Source of the DNA: CAKSQL01 sp045649415
GTDB lineage: Bacteria; Bacillota; Clostridia; UBA1381
Assembly (NCBI GenBank): GCA_045649415.1
Contig: JAZRPY010000004.1
Location: 3,568 to 67,567 of the forward strand
DNA length: 64,000 nucleotides
Direction of reading: 5' to 3'
This document shows positions 17,844 through 25,847 of this stretch, piece after piece (position 1 is the stretch's first letter; each line of letters starts with the position of its first letter). Made by a program: the position numbers and the translations under genes. The notes below the pieces were generated by a model. The model was given only the letters and a program-made list of their open reading frames with translations, was not told the DNA's origin and searched no databases.

Positions 17844-17943
17844 GTTTTAATAACACCACTATATAAACATCATCTCTCCCTTCGACATAATACGACTGCT
17901 CTCGACATAACGAAATTATTTTTCACTTTTTTATTAAATTCTC

Positions 17944-17987
17944 TTGACATTTGTGCAAATATATGGTATAATACGAACATACATTCG
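17944..17987 (+). promoter_or_regulatory. Consensus promoter with LexA-like operator
   Basis: TTGACA (17944-17949), a 17-bp spacer and TATAAT (17967-17972). One base after the -10 lies CGAACATACATTCG (17974-17987), which matches the Gram-positive LexA box CGAAC-N4-GTTCG at nine of ten defined bases. A repressor bound here would sit on the transcription start. The ribosome binding site AAGGAGG is at 17992-17998. Confidence 0.7.
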
Positions 17988-18007
17988 AGATAAGGAGGGT
18001 GATACCA

Positions 18008-18364
18008 ATGAGAGATTATCAACCAAAGAAAAACAACCCATACAGGCTTCCCCAGAATCTATATAATCAAGTTAAATATATTATTAAGGATTATAAGCGA
18101 CTTAATGAGGAATATAAAAATTTGTCCACTATAAATGAAAACGAAAGAAACTGGGCCATGCTATGTACCACTGCATCAAAAATTTCTGCTATACGAACTG
18201 CATTTTCAAGCATCCCTCCCGAATATAGAAAGGGGCTTATGAACAATCTTGAAAACGAAAGAACAAAGGATGGCTATTATCCGTCTGATGCAGATTATCG
18301 CACCTACCAGATGTATAAGCAAAGACTTATTTTCTATGTGGCAAAAAATTTAAATTACATATAA
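18008..18364 (+). CDS. Small conserved protein, possibly SOS-controlled
   Basis: A 118-residue basic, helical protein starting MRDYQPKKNNPYRLPQNLYN and ending FYVAKNLNYI. A GTG at 17999 would add three residues, but the ATG at 18008 has the proper 9-bp distance from AAGGAGG. It resembles small proteins found in clostridial genomes and phage-like regions, for which I know no proven function. The LexA-like box over its promoter suggests induction by DNA damage. It is the first gene of the decayed island. Confidence 0.65.
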   Translation: MRDYQPKKNNPYRLPQNLYNQVKYIIKDYKRLNEEYKNLSTINENERNWAMLCTTASKISAIRTAFSSIPPEYRKGLMNNLENERTKDGYYPSDADYRTYQMYKQRLIFYVAKNLNYI

Positions 18365-18375
18365 TCCCTCTCCCC

Positions 18376-18403
18376 TTGAAAAAAATAAGTTTAGGATTAT
18401 AAT
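18376..18403 (+). promoter_or_regulatory. Promoter before the structured leader of the DUF4417 gene
   Basis: TTGAAA (18376-18381), a 16-bp spacer and TATAAT (18398-18403). Transcription would begin near 18410 and run through the hairpins at 18443-18536 before the DUF4417 start at 18571. Confidence 0.55.
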
Positions 18404-18442
18404 GTAAATATATAGGTGGTGATTTAAAAAGCAAAAAAATTA

Positions 18443-18536
18443 AACACATTAAAAAGCTGTTGACGCAGCTTAATAATGTGTTCAATCACGGATATGCTGA
18501 AAGCACATCTTTCGCAAGCACATTTTAACATATCCG
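18443..18536 (+). ncRNA. Structured RNA leader or small RNA, unidentified
   Basis: Two consecutive stem-loops. The first (18443-18482) has a 9-bp outer stem AACACATTA/TAATGTGTT, a symmetrical AA/AA internal loop and a 6-bp inner stem AAGCTG/CAGCTT. The second (18489-18536) has an 8-bp outer stem CGGATATG/CATATCCG enclosing GAAAG/CTTTC. No T tract follows, so these are not simple terminators. I recognise no known riboswitch. It may be a leader controlling the DUF4417 gene or a leftover of the mobile island. Confidence 0.5.
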
Positions 18537-18570
18537 CAAACAAAAATCAATAGATTAGGAGGAAATTTTT

Positions 18571-19280
18571 ATGTTTCCAAGATTTTTTAATGTTTACGGA
18601 GGTAAAATATTTTATGACAATGGAACAATTTAATAACAACTATGATGTATTTCATGCCTTTTTAGTGGAGAATGCAGACTATGATGGCAAGTATGAAATA
18701 CCAAAAATTAAAACAAGCGATAAAATTCCAAATCGTGTTGTTACCTTTTCAAAAGGCTATATCAAAACCATATAATGACTTTGACTCTTGGGTTGTGTTC
18801 TATGAGCATGATGCAAAATTTGAAAGGTTTTGGAACAATCCAAAGGCATATCTTGAAAAGCTGAAGAAATTTAAGGGAGTAATTTCTCCTGATTTTAGCT
18901 TGCATAGAAATATGCCCCTGTGTATGCAGATTTGGAATACATATCGTGGTCGTGCCCTTGGAATATGGCTACAGAATAATGGCATAGAGGTCATACCAAA
19001 TGTGAGATGGAACGATGAAAGAACCTTTGATTTCTCATATGACGGAATTGAAAAGGGTAAAACTGTTGCAGTGGGAACTTATGGGTGTATTAAAAGAAAA
19101 GAGGACAGGCTCTATTTTAAATTAGGTCTTTTAAAGCTTGTGGATAAGCTTCAGCCTGAAAATATTATTGTCTATGGCAAAGCACCAGATAGCATCTTTA
19201 AGCCATATAAGGATGCAGGGATAAATATTATCCAATTTGAAAGCGAGTTTTCCAAGTCCAGAAGGCAGGTGACTTCTTAA
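18571..19280 (+). pseudogene. DUF4417 family protein, broken by two frameshifts
   Basis: The full gene would encode about 236 residues. It starts at the ATG at 18571 behind AGGAGGAA and reads MFPRFFNVYGGKIF. The frame shifts near 18625 to NNYDVFHAFLVENADYDGKYEIPKIKTSDKIPNRVV, and again near 18755 to AISKPYNDFDSWVVFYEHD onward. The conserved block GVISPDFSLHRNMPLCMQIWNTYR and IPNVRWNDERTF identifies DUF4417, which is of unknown function and often found on mobile elements. The two shifts may be real decay or assembly errors. Confidence 0.75.
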
Positions 19281-19537
19281 TGGGAGCAAGTTCAGCCGGA
19301 AATTTTGGAAACACGAAGGGTAGTTATGAACACACTAGATCAAACAAAGATTCACATCTACATGGAAAACCTGGACAAGTAAAACGAAATGGATATAAAT
19401 AAACACATATAGGGAAAGATGGTCGGGCAACAAAGGAAATACATTATACTGACCATGGTAATCCTAAAATTCATAAAAATCCACACAAGCATACTATTGA
19501 ATGGGATACAAACAATAACCCTATTTTTAAGAGATAA
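19280..19537 (+). pseudogene. Polymorphic toxin C-terminal remnant with in-frame stop
   Basis: The reading frame starts MGASSAGNFGNTKGSYEHTR, meets TAA after 40 codons (19400-19402) and continues in the same frame as THIGKDGRATKEIHYTDHGN to TAA at 19537. The G-rich start and the KEIHYTDHG...H...H pattern look like the C-terminal domain of secreted polymorphic toxins. The ATG overlaps the DUF4417 stop. With the nonsense codon and no delivery domain it cannot make a complete toxin. Family naming is tentative. Confidence 0.55.
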
Positions 19538-19554
19538 TAGAAGGAGGATAAAAT

Positions 19555-19815
19555 ATGTCTAAATATGATAACAATTTCTCGTGCGAGAGAGATATGGTCG
19601 ATTGCTTGAATGAGGTTGTGAGGTGGAATTTTTGTATAATGAAAAAAAATATTCGATAACGAATTGTGAAACAGGGATAAGCATATTGGAATTTTATAAT
19701 TTAGAAAGTGAAAAAAACATACAAAAATGCTTCATTAGCTATGGAATATGAGATTGATGGCAAGAAAATAAAAGATATTATTCAAGACATGAAAATAATT
19801 GACAGGTCTTTTTAG
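19555..19815 (+). pseudogene. Putative immunity protein remnant, frameshifted
   Basis: Behind GAAGGAGGAT the ATG at 19555 reads MSKYDNNFSCERDMVDCLNEVV. The frame then shifts to EVEFLYNEKKYSITNCETGISILEFYNLESEK and again to NASLAMEYEIDGKKIKDIIQDM before the stop at 19813-19815. Joined, these give about 85 residues of the kind that sit directly after polymorphic toxin domains as immunity proteins. The assignment is by position and general resemblance. Confidence 0.5.
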
Positions 19816-19834
19816 ACGAAAGAGGAGTTGTGTT

Positions 19835-20077
19835 ATGAGTAACGATTGGAGACTTACAAATCAAATGAATTATTTATTCCAAGAGAAACTTATTAAAGGT
19901 GCATTTCAACCATATCGTGAGGGTTGGGAACATGAGCATTGTGCTTTTTGCTCCGAAAGAATTGACGCTAAAACGCCTGTTGCATATTCTACCAAGAATA
20001 AATATCATTGGATATGTGAGGCATGCTTTGAAGATTTTAAAGAAATGTTTGAGTGGAAATTAGAGTTGGATAAATAA
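19835..20077 (+). CDS. Small zinc-ribbon protein of toxin-immunity loci
   Basis: An 80-residue intact protein starting at ATG 19835 behind AGAGGAG. Two CxxC pairs (HCAFC near residue 36-40 and ICEACFEDF near 61) suggest one bound zinc. The sequence starts with NDWRLTNQMNYLFQEK and carries REGWEHEHCAFC. Proteins with this pattern recur beside polymorphic toxin and immunity genes, but I know no tested function. It is the only uninterrupted gene between 18.4 and 20.4 kb. Confidence 0.65.
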   Translation: MSNDWRLTNQMNYLFQEKLIKGAFQPYREGWEHEHCAFCSERIDAKTPVAYSTKNKYHWICEACFEDFKEMFEWKLELDK

Positions 20078-20080
20078 TTT

Positions 20081-20330
20081 GGCAATACCAAAGAGAACTT
20101 ATGGGATGCGATAAGTGATATTCTCAACTTCGCATCCCTTATCTCCGTTGTTGATACCTTTGCTGATTTAGCTTCAATTCCTGTAGATATTGCAAGGGGA
20201 GATTACCTTTTTCGCAGGTCTTTCAGCCCTTGGTGTTGTTCCTGTTTTTGGTGAGGGCGCCGATACTGCAAAATTAGCATTGGTAGCCAATAAAACTATT
20301 GATATAAGTAAGGCTTCCAAAAAAGAAAAA
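20081..20330 (+). pseudogene. Fragment of polymorphic-toxin linker (pretoxin-like) domain
   Basis: The frame reads GNTKENLWDAISDILNFASL then VVDTFADLASIPVDIARGD. It shifts by one base near 20208 to FFAGLSALGVVPVFGEGADTAKLA. The D-x-x-A-D-x-x-x-I-P-V-D and G-x-x-P-x-x-G-E-x-x-D-x-x-K pattern is typical of the hydrophobic pretoxin region ahead of toxin tips. There is no start codon, no N-terminal delivery part and no toxin end. It is a remnant of a larger gene. Confidence 0.55.
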
Positions 20331-20363
20331 TGTACTCCAAAAGAGTCCTGCTTTCAGAGTACA
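20331..20363 (-). terminator. Terminator of the cell-wall polysaccharide operon
   Basis: A TGTACTC/GAGTACA stem. On the minus strand it is followed by a T-rich tract (TTTTTCTTTTTT), 16 bp after the last DUF4330 stop codon. Confidence 0.7.
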
Positions 20364-20378
20364 TATCAAATTACTTTT

Positions 20379-20873
20379 TTATTCTTTTCCTTTAATTTGT
20401 TCAATTTTTCCTGTCATTCTTGAATAGTTATTATTAAGAACAAGAGTGTCACCCCAAATCAGTTTTTTACCCGACTCTGTAAAATAACCATTGCTCGATG
20501 CATTTCCCATAACCTCAAGGGTTATATACAAATTGAATTTGTCAGGCTGTTCCAATTCCTTATATGTTCCGTCCATCATTTCTACAGGAATGACAGATGG
20601 CTCTTTTTCTATTTTGACAATTTTTCCAAGTGCGTCCTTTTTTTCTGCCTCTGTGATATTTTCATAATTCTTATTTATTGCATCTATAGATTGCTGTCTT
20701 ACTCCTTCAACAAAAACCGTATAGCTTATAGTGGTTTTTGCACCCGACTCAGAGCTATCCTTTAAAAGCTTAGCACCAACAGTTACAATTGCAAAAATCA
20801 CAAGAAGGATTATTCCCAAATCAACGAGATTGAGCTTACCAAAAAGCTTTCCATTTTCATCTATTATTTTCAT
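20379..20873 (-). CDS. DUF4330 membrane-anchored protein (second copy)
   Basis: A 164-residue protein. The N-terminal signature IIDENGKLFGKLNLVDLG is followed by one membrane helix (about 17-38) and an outward-facing beta-rich domain (about 45-164). This is the DUF4330 pattern, of unknown function. It is the last gene of the polysaccharide operon and overlaps the preceding DUF4330 gene by one base. The pair may work as a heteromer. A role in polymer export or ligation is inferred only from the neighbours. Confidence 0.8.
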   Translation of the reverse strand: MKIIDENGKLFGKLNLVDLGIILLVIFAIVTVGAKLLKDSSESGAKTTISYTVFVEGVRQQSIDAINKNYENITEAEKKDALGKIVKIEKEPSVIPVEMMDGTYKELEQPDKFNLYITLEVMGNASSNGYFTESGKKLIWGDTLVLNNNYSRMTGKIEQIKGKE

Positions 20874-21313
20874 CAGTTTTCCTCCCCATCTTCAATTTCC
20901 ACAACATAGCCCTCAGCTTTAAAATGACCTGTTTCAATCCACAGATGCTTGCCCACTTGAAGCTCTTTATTTTTATCGGCTTCGATGGTGATTAAATAGT
21001 CATATTTATTAGGAACGGTGGTTTTAATAAGCTTGCCTGTTTTTATATCAGTTCCTGTTGTTGCTGCAGGCATTGCTTCAAAGCTAACTATTTTCCCAAG
21101 CTCAGTATTCTGAGTTCCGTCATAAACAACATCACCTTCCACAATATAATCCGAAAGGCTCTCCTTCACCTTTGTGACTTCAAAAACAATGGTTTTTGTG
21201 TCCTCTATCTCCTTGGTTGTAAATTGCTTCACAAAGTATGTTCCAAAAACTGCAACGCATAAAATAACAAGCACAATCAATGCATCTATAATATTAAATC
21301 GTTTTTTGCTCAT
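20873..21313 (-). CDS. DUF4330-like membrane-anchored protein (first copy)
   Basis: A 146-residue paralogue-like neighbour of the next gene. Short cytoplasmic start (MSKKRFNIIDALIVL), one membrane helix (about 9-29), then an extracytoplasmic beta-rich domain with EGDVVYDGTQNTELGKIVSFE and GKHLWIETGHFKAEGYVVEIE. It matches DUF4330 more weakly than the second copy. It overlaps the upstream glycosyltransferase by 4 bp. Confidence 0.72.
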   Translation of the reverse strand: MSKKRFNIIDALIVLVILCVAVFGTYFVKQFTTKEIEDTKTIVFEVTKVKESLSDYIVEGDVVYDGTQNTELGKIVSFEAMPAATTGTDIKTGKLIKTTVPNKYDYLITIEADKNKELQVGKHLWIETGHFKAEGYVVEIEDGEEN

Positions 21314-22419
21314 TTTCTCACCATTTCTCCCTTCATTTCAACATATATATCCTCAATCGCTCTTGCCATACTCTCTACCATAAACTTATCGGCAACAATT
21401 TTTTCTCCGTTTTTACCCATCGCCTCTCTTATATCGGGGCGTTGGATAAACCTCACGATTGCCATAGTTAAGTTAACAACATCATCAGTGCCTACAAGAA
21501 TACCATTTTTCATATTCTCCACCACTTCCTCAGGTCCACCCGACATTGTTGCAATAACAGGCTTGCCGATGCTCATCGCCTCTATCAAGGAAATACTCAA
21601 TGCCTCTTTTATAGAGGTGAGAACATGGATGTCTATCACATTCATAATATCATTCACATTATCGATATAACCTGTGAAAATCACCTTATTTTCAATTCCG
21701 TCATCAATCGCCTTTTTCTTCAAATCGTCCATAAGGCTTCCCTCACCCACTATCATAAACATAGCCTCAGGGCAAATCGTGGCAACTGCCTTTGCAGCTT
21801 CCAAGAACATATAGTGATTTTTAACGGGCTCGAGTCTTGCAACAACACCAACAATGGTTTTGTCCTGACTAATGCCATATCTTCGTCTTATAAACTCTTT
21901 TTCAGTATTGGTGATTTTCTTCAGTGGCTTTATTCCATTATACACCATCCCAAGCTTATCCTCTTTAATTCCATCAAGCCTTAGATTTTCGCACACTGCC
22001 TCTGATACCCCTATCACCCTGTCACTCAAAAGGTTGTTTATAAATCCATATACTCCTGTTTTTATAAAACTTTTTTTATCCTCTAAGCAATGTCTTGTGT
22101 TAACAACCAAAATCTTATTGATTTTTGCAGCTATTCTTGCCGACAAGCTTGCATGGGTATGAACAATATCAGGCTCAAGCTCCTTAAATATTTTATTAAG
22201 GCTTTTAATTCCCGACACAGAAAAGGAGCAGTCCTCTATTCCTTCTGCCTCTATTACATTAACTCCTGCTTCCTTAACTTTTTCCTTCAGCTTTGATGAC
22301 ATTGGCAACACCACTGTCATTTCTATTTTTTCCCGGTCATAGCTTTTTAAGAAATTCAAAAGCCATATCCCTGCACCACCGATATTGGTATCGGTAACAA
22401 CCTGAGCTACCTTTATCAT
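21310..22419 (-). CDS. Glycosyltransferase family 4
   Basis: A 369-residue GT-B enzyme that adds a sugar from a nucleotide-sugar donor on the cytoplasmic face. The N-terminal acceptor domain contains TDTNIGGAGIWLLNFLKSYD and PDIVHTHASLSARIAAKIN. The C-terminal donor domain has GVVARLEPVKNHYMFLEAA, MIVGEGSLMDDLKKKA and the E-x7-E motif in SIKEALSISLIEAMSIGKPVIAT. It overlaps both neighbours by 4 bp in the wall-polysaccharide operon. Sugar specificity is unknown. Confidence 0.9.
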   Translation of the reverse strand: MIKVAQVVTDTNIGGAGIWLLNFLKSYDREKIEMTVVLPMSSKLKEKVKEAGVNVIEAEGIEDCSFSVSGIKSLNKIFKELEPDIVHTHASLSARIAAKINKILVVNTRHCLEDKKSFIKTGVYGFINNLLSDRVIGVSEAVCENLRLDGIKEDKLGMVYNGIKPLKKITNTEKEFIRRRYGISQDKTIVGVVARLEPVKNHYMFLEAAKAVATICPEAMFMIVGEGSLMDDLKKKAIDDGIENKVIFTGYIDNVNDIMNVIDIHVLTSIKEALSISLIEAMSIGKPVIATMSGGPEEVVENMKNGILVGTDDVVNLTMAIVRFIQRPDIREAMGKNGEKIVADKFMVESMARAIEDIYVEMKGEMVRK

Positions 22420-24290
22420 TTGATTACATCCTTTCTTTGTATCCCTTCATCCGAGATCATAACTCCCGATTGAAGAATTCCCAAATATACCCAGAACAAC
22501 AAAATCATTCTATAGTTATACCAAAGATTTTCGGCAACACCTTGGAACAAGTATCCCAAAAACGCTCCCGACATCGCCAACAGGATATTTTTAACAAGGG
22601 AATCTTTCTCCTTTACAGAGAAGATTTTTATAAACCCTGTCAAAACAATTCCAATATATACAAAAATTCCCATTATTCCTAAATCAACTATCCATTGCAT
22701 ATAGAAATTATGCGAATGAAGCGCAAACTCTGCACCACCCAATGCATATCTTGGATACACACTCAAAAATGCATCCGAGCCTAAGCCGATACCTGTTAAC
22801 CAGAAATCCTTAATCATACGCATTGAGCCTGTCCAGATTGCCACTCTGTATGCAGTTGATGAATCATTCACATTTCCAATACTTGTTATTCTGTCTATAA
22901 TTGATGCAGGTAACACAGAGGGTGCAAGTAAAAGTCCTGCAATACAAATGCAAAGCCAACGCCTGTCCTTCAAAATTATAAAGAACACAATTCCCAAAAG
23001 TGTACCAATCCATGCTCCTCTTGACCATGTGTAGATAAGGCACAAAAACATTATAAAACAACCAATTGTGTATAGTGCTTTTTTAAATGCACCCTTCATT
23101 TTAATAAGGAGTCCAACTGCTATCGGAAGCAGCATTATAAAATATTGACCAAGTACATTGGGATTATCAAGGGTTGCATAAACCCTTTTTTTGATTTCGG
23201 TGAACATTTCACCATCCACCCAACTATTCTCGGTAGTTACCAAAAAGAAATTCTGATAAATTCCATACAACGCCACCCCGAAGGCTGCTACCACAAAAGC
23301 AATCACAAGTGCAGTCCATTGGGGACGGGTTTTTATCACATTTACAACCAACACATAGGCAATTGTGAAGATAATATATATCATAAGCACAGGCACGCTT
23401 CCTCTCACATTCACGCCTGTGAAGGTTGCATAGCACAAAAGTCCCATAAATACTAAAATCCAGGGTTGGAATGGTGTTGACACATACTCTCCCTTTTTAT
23501 CGTACAAAAGGTGGAGAATAAAAGACACAAATGTCAGCATAACAAGTCCTGCCAATGCCATCGTGGGTAGAATTGCAGATAATGGAACAAACAAGAATAC
23601 ACCGATTTGAGTTTTCCATAATATCAAAACAACAAGCTTTGCCAATAAAACTCCAACAAGCACCTCACTTGTGCCAACATATGCAGATATAACGCCAAAT
23701 ATTAGTGCCACAATTGAAATGAGCCACACTCCACTTAGTCGAACAGGCTCTTTTTTTATAACAGGCTCATTATAGGCTATCATTTCCTTGAAAAAAACAA
23801 TTACTCTGCTGCTCTCCGATAGCTGATTTATTGAGCTTTTGGTTAAGGCAAAATAACCACCAACAACCAACATCAAAGCACCAATTCCCAAATCAATTAT
23901 ATGCTTGAGCTTTGAAAAGACCATAAGTCCAACTATAATACCAATGCCCAAAAAGGCAAGCATTATTCCATAGTCCCTTAAAGATATATCTCCCATTTGG
24001 GACAAAAGAGTAAGTATTTTACTATTATTCCTTCTATTTTTAATTCTTTCCTCATGCCTATGATAGAACTCTCTGGATAGCTTAAAAGGTCCACGAACTA
24101 TCTTTGCACTTTTACTTTTATTCCACATATTTCCGTTTGAAAAGTGGTTTTTGAAAAAATTTACTATAATACTATTTTCTGATCTACCTTTAAAAAAGCC
24201 AAATATATTCTGCATAATTTTTTCAAAAATACTATTGTCATAGCAATTCACTATCCATTGAAAAATTGTTGTAAATATGTTTTTTGTCAT
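22416..24290 (-). CDS. O-antigen ligase-like / Wzy polymerase membrane protein
   Basis: A 624-residue protein with 12-14 membrane helices after a charged cytoplasmic N terminus of about 95 residues. The Wzy_C/O-antigen-ligase domain is visible near residues 420-560: IYTWSRGAWIGTLLGI and, in the large outer loop, ALHSHNFYMQWIVDLGIMG, which carries the conserved histidine pair. It would polymerise or ligate the lipid-linked wall glycan. It lies between murJ and a GT4 gene, overlapping the latter by 4 bp. Confidence 0.87.
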   Translation of the reverse strand: MTKNIFTTIFQWIVNCYDNSIFEKIMQNIFGFFKGRSENSIIVNFFKNHFSNGNMWNKSKSAKIVRGPFKLSREFYHRHEERIKNRRNNSKILTLLSQMGDISLRDYGIMLAFLGIGIIVGLMVFSKLKHIIDLGIGALMLVVGGYFALTKSSINQLSESSRVIVFFKEMIAYNEPVIKKEPVRLSGVWLISIVALIFGVISAYVGTSEVLVGVLLAKLVVLILWKTQIGVFLFVPLSAILPTMALAGLVMLTFVSFILHLLYDKKGEYVSTPFQPWILVFMGLLCYATFTGVNVRGSVPVLMIYIIFTIAYVLVVNVIKTRPQWTALVIAFVVAAFGVALYGIYQNFFLVTTENSWVDGEMFTEIKKRVYATLDNPNVLGQYFIMLLPIAVGLLIKMKGAFKKALYTIGCFIMFLCLIYTWSRGAWIGTLLGIVFFIILKDRRWLCICIAGLLLAPSVLPASIIDRITSIGNVNDSSTAYRVAIWTGSMRMIKDFWLTGIGLGSDAFLSVYPRYALGGAEFALHSHNFYMQWIVDLGIMGIFVYIGIVLTGFIKIFSVKEKDSLVKNILLAMSGAFLGYLFQGVAENLWYNYRMILLFWVYLGILQSGVMISDEGIQRKDVIK

Positions 24291-24299
24291 TTCTTTTAA

Positions 24300-25847
24300 T
24301 CATCCCCTTTTGGAAGGTCTGTTATCTTTAATGATTTTGATAATATCCGATTCCTTTAATAATAACACCAATATGATATACACAAAGAGACCTGCTCCTC
24401 CACACACCAGTGCAGTTACTATTGAATTTACAAAGCTAAGTCCTGACCATTCAACCATCAGTCCATAGATTACTGAAACTGTCAATAGCATAATTATAGC
24501 CGAAGCACCGAGCTTTACTATATCCCACTTATCTGTTCTATTAAAGAGTCTGCCTCTTTTCTTTCTCATACAAATAAAATTGAGTGCTGCATTCACAATA
24601 GAGCCACCTGCAGTTGCAAGGGCAAGTCCACCAATACCGAAACTTGGAGATAAGCCATATGCCAATCCAATATTGAATAGCATACTCAAAAATGCATTCA
24701 CCATAGGAATTTTTGAGTTCTGCATTGAGAAAAATGACTTTGAAAGCACTTCATTTATGGACATTCCAAGCATTCCCACAGAATAGCAGGAAAGTGCTAT
24801 GGCAGTTTCCTTCACAGCATCAAATTTTCCATGACCGTATATTATAGATATAATGGGATTAGAAAGCGCTATGAATACTATCATAATAGGAAGTATCACT
24901 ATAGTAACTGCCTTTAGTGATGACACCATAATAGTGTTTGCCTCTTTTGTGTCATCCTTTGAATTTGACCTCGACATTTTCGGGAAAACAAGGTTTGTTA
25001 CCACAAAGGAGAAAACTCCTGTCATTACTATATATAGCCTGTTTGCATAATTTAAAATAGGAACTGCACCGTCAATTCCCGATGCAATTCTTGTGTTCAC
25101 CACGGAATACAAGGGTTGTACCCATGTGCTTATAAGCATAGGACCTGCTAAAAGCAACGCCCTTTTTATGTCCTCATTCCATATTTTAATGGTGGGCTTC
25201 ATTTTAAAGCCGAATTTCTTTAAAGACGGAATTTGCACAAACACCTGTAAGCTCCATGACAATAACATCGCAATCGATAATCCCCACACTCCAAATTTCT
25301 TTCCAAAGAGTGGAAAATATAAAATCACTGCCACATTGGAGATAAGACTCATAATCGCAGGAATGTTGAATTCACCAAAGGTCTGCAATATTCCCACAAA
25401 TGAAAACGCAAGTCCTGTGAATATTATCATAGGAAACATAATTGCCGATAGCTTTGTTGCAAGGTCGTGGGTTTCTAAATTGAATTCAGGAGCAATAAAG
25501 CTAATTAACTGACTTCCAAAGACAATTCCCACCACCGATATCAATATGCATATAAGCATAATCATAGAAATAAAGCGATTGGCAAACTCCATTGCAGAGC
25601 TTTTATCTTTTTTCTCCAATATATCATTAAAAATAGGAATGAAGGATGCAGAAATCACTCCTCCTATAACTATATCAAACATAGTCATAGGCAGTTGTGT
25701 TGCAGTCAAGTATGCAGTTCCTTCAATGCCTGTGGAGAAATATGCGGCAATTAGCACCTCTCTTAACAGACCACACGCTTTTGCCATTAAGGTGGCAATT
25801 GCCATAAAGCCTGCAGTTTTTATAATGCTTTTTGTTTTATCTGCCAT
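24300..25847 (-). CDS. murJ: MurJ-like lipid-linked glycan flippase
   Basis: A 515-residue MOP-superfamily protein with 14 membrane helices. The N terminus (AGFMAIATLMAKACGLLREVLIAAYFSTG) is the MurJ/MviN signature, with the conserved arginine in GLLRE. The family flips undecaprenyl-linked precursors (lipid II) outward. Inside this polysaccharide operon it may instead move the wall-polymer precursor. It overlaps csaB by 11 bp. Confidence 0.9.
   Translation of the reverse strand: MADKTKSIIKTAGFMAIATLMAKACGLLREVLIAAYFSTGIEGTAYLTATQLPMTMFDIVIGGVISASFIPIFNDILEKKDKSSAMEFANRFISMIMLICILISVVGIVFGSQLISFIAPEFNLETHDLATKLSAIMFPMIIFTGLAFSFVGILQTFGEFNIPAIMSLISNVAVILYFPLFGKKFGVWGLSIAMLLSWSLQVFVQIPSLKKFGFKMKPTIKIWNEDIKRALLLAGPMLISTWVQPLYSVVNTRIASGIDGAVPILNYANRLYIVMTGVFSFVVTNLVFPKMSRSNSKDDTKEANTIMVSSLKAVTIVILPIMIVFIALSNPIISIIYGHGKFDAVKETAIALSCYSVGMLGMSINEVLSKSFFSMQNSKIPMVNAFLSMLFNIGLAYGLSPSFGIGGLALATAGGSIVNAALNFICMRKKRGRLFNRTDKWDIVKLGASAIIMLLTVSVIYGLMVEWSGLSFVNSIVTALVCGGAGLFVYIILVLLLKESDIIKIIKDNRPSKRG

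Noticed and set aside
18008..20330. Active prophage
   Set aside because: No integrase, terminase, capsid or lysis gene is present. The genes are toxin/immunity and DUF4417 remnants.
20190..20423. Independent small gene in the 20.2-20.4 kb frame
   Set aside because: It is the downstream half of the frameshifted pretoxin fragment and runs through the terminator into the opposite gene.
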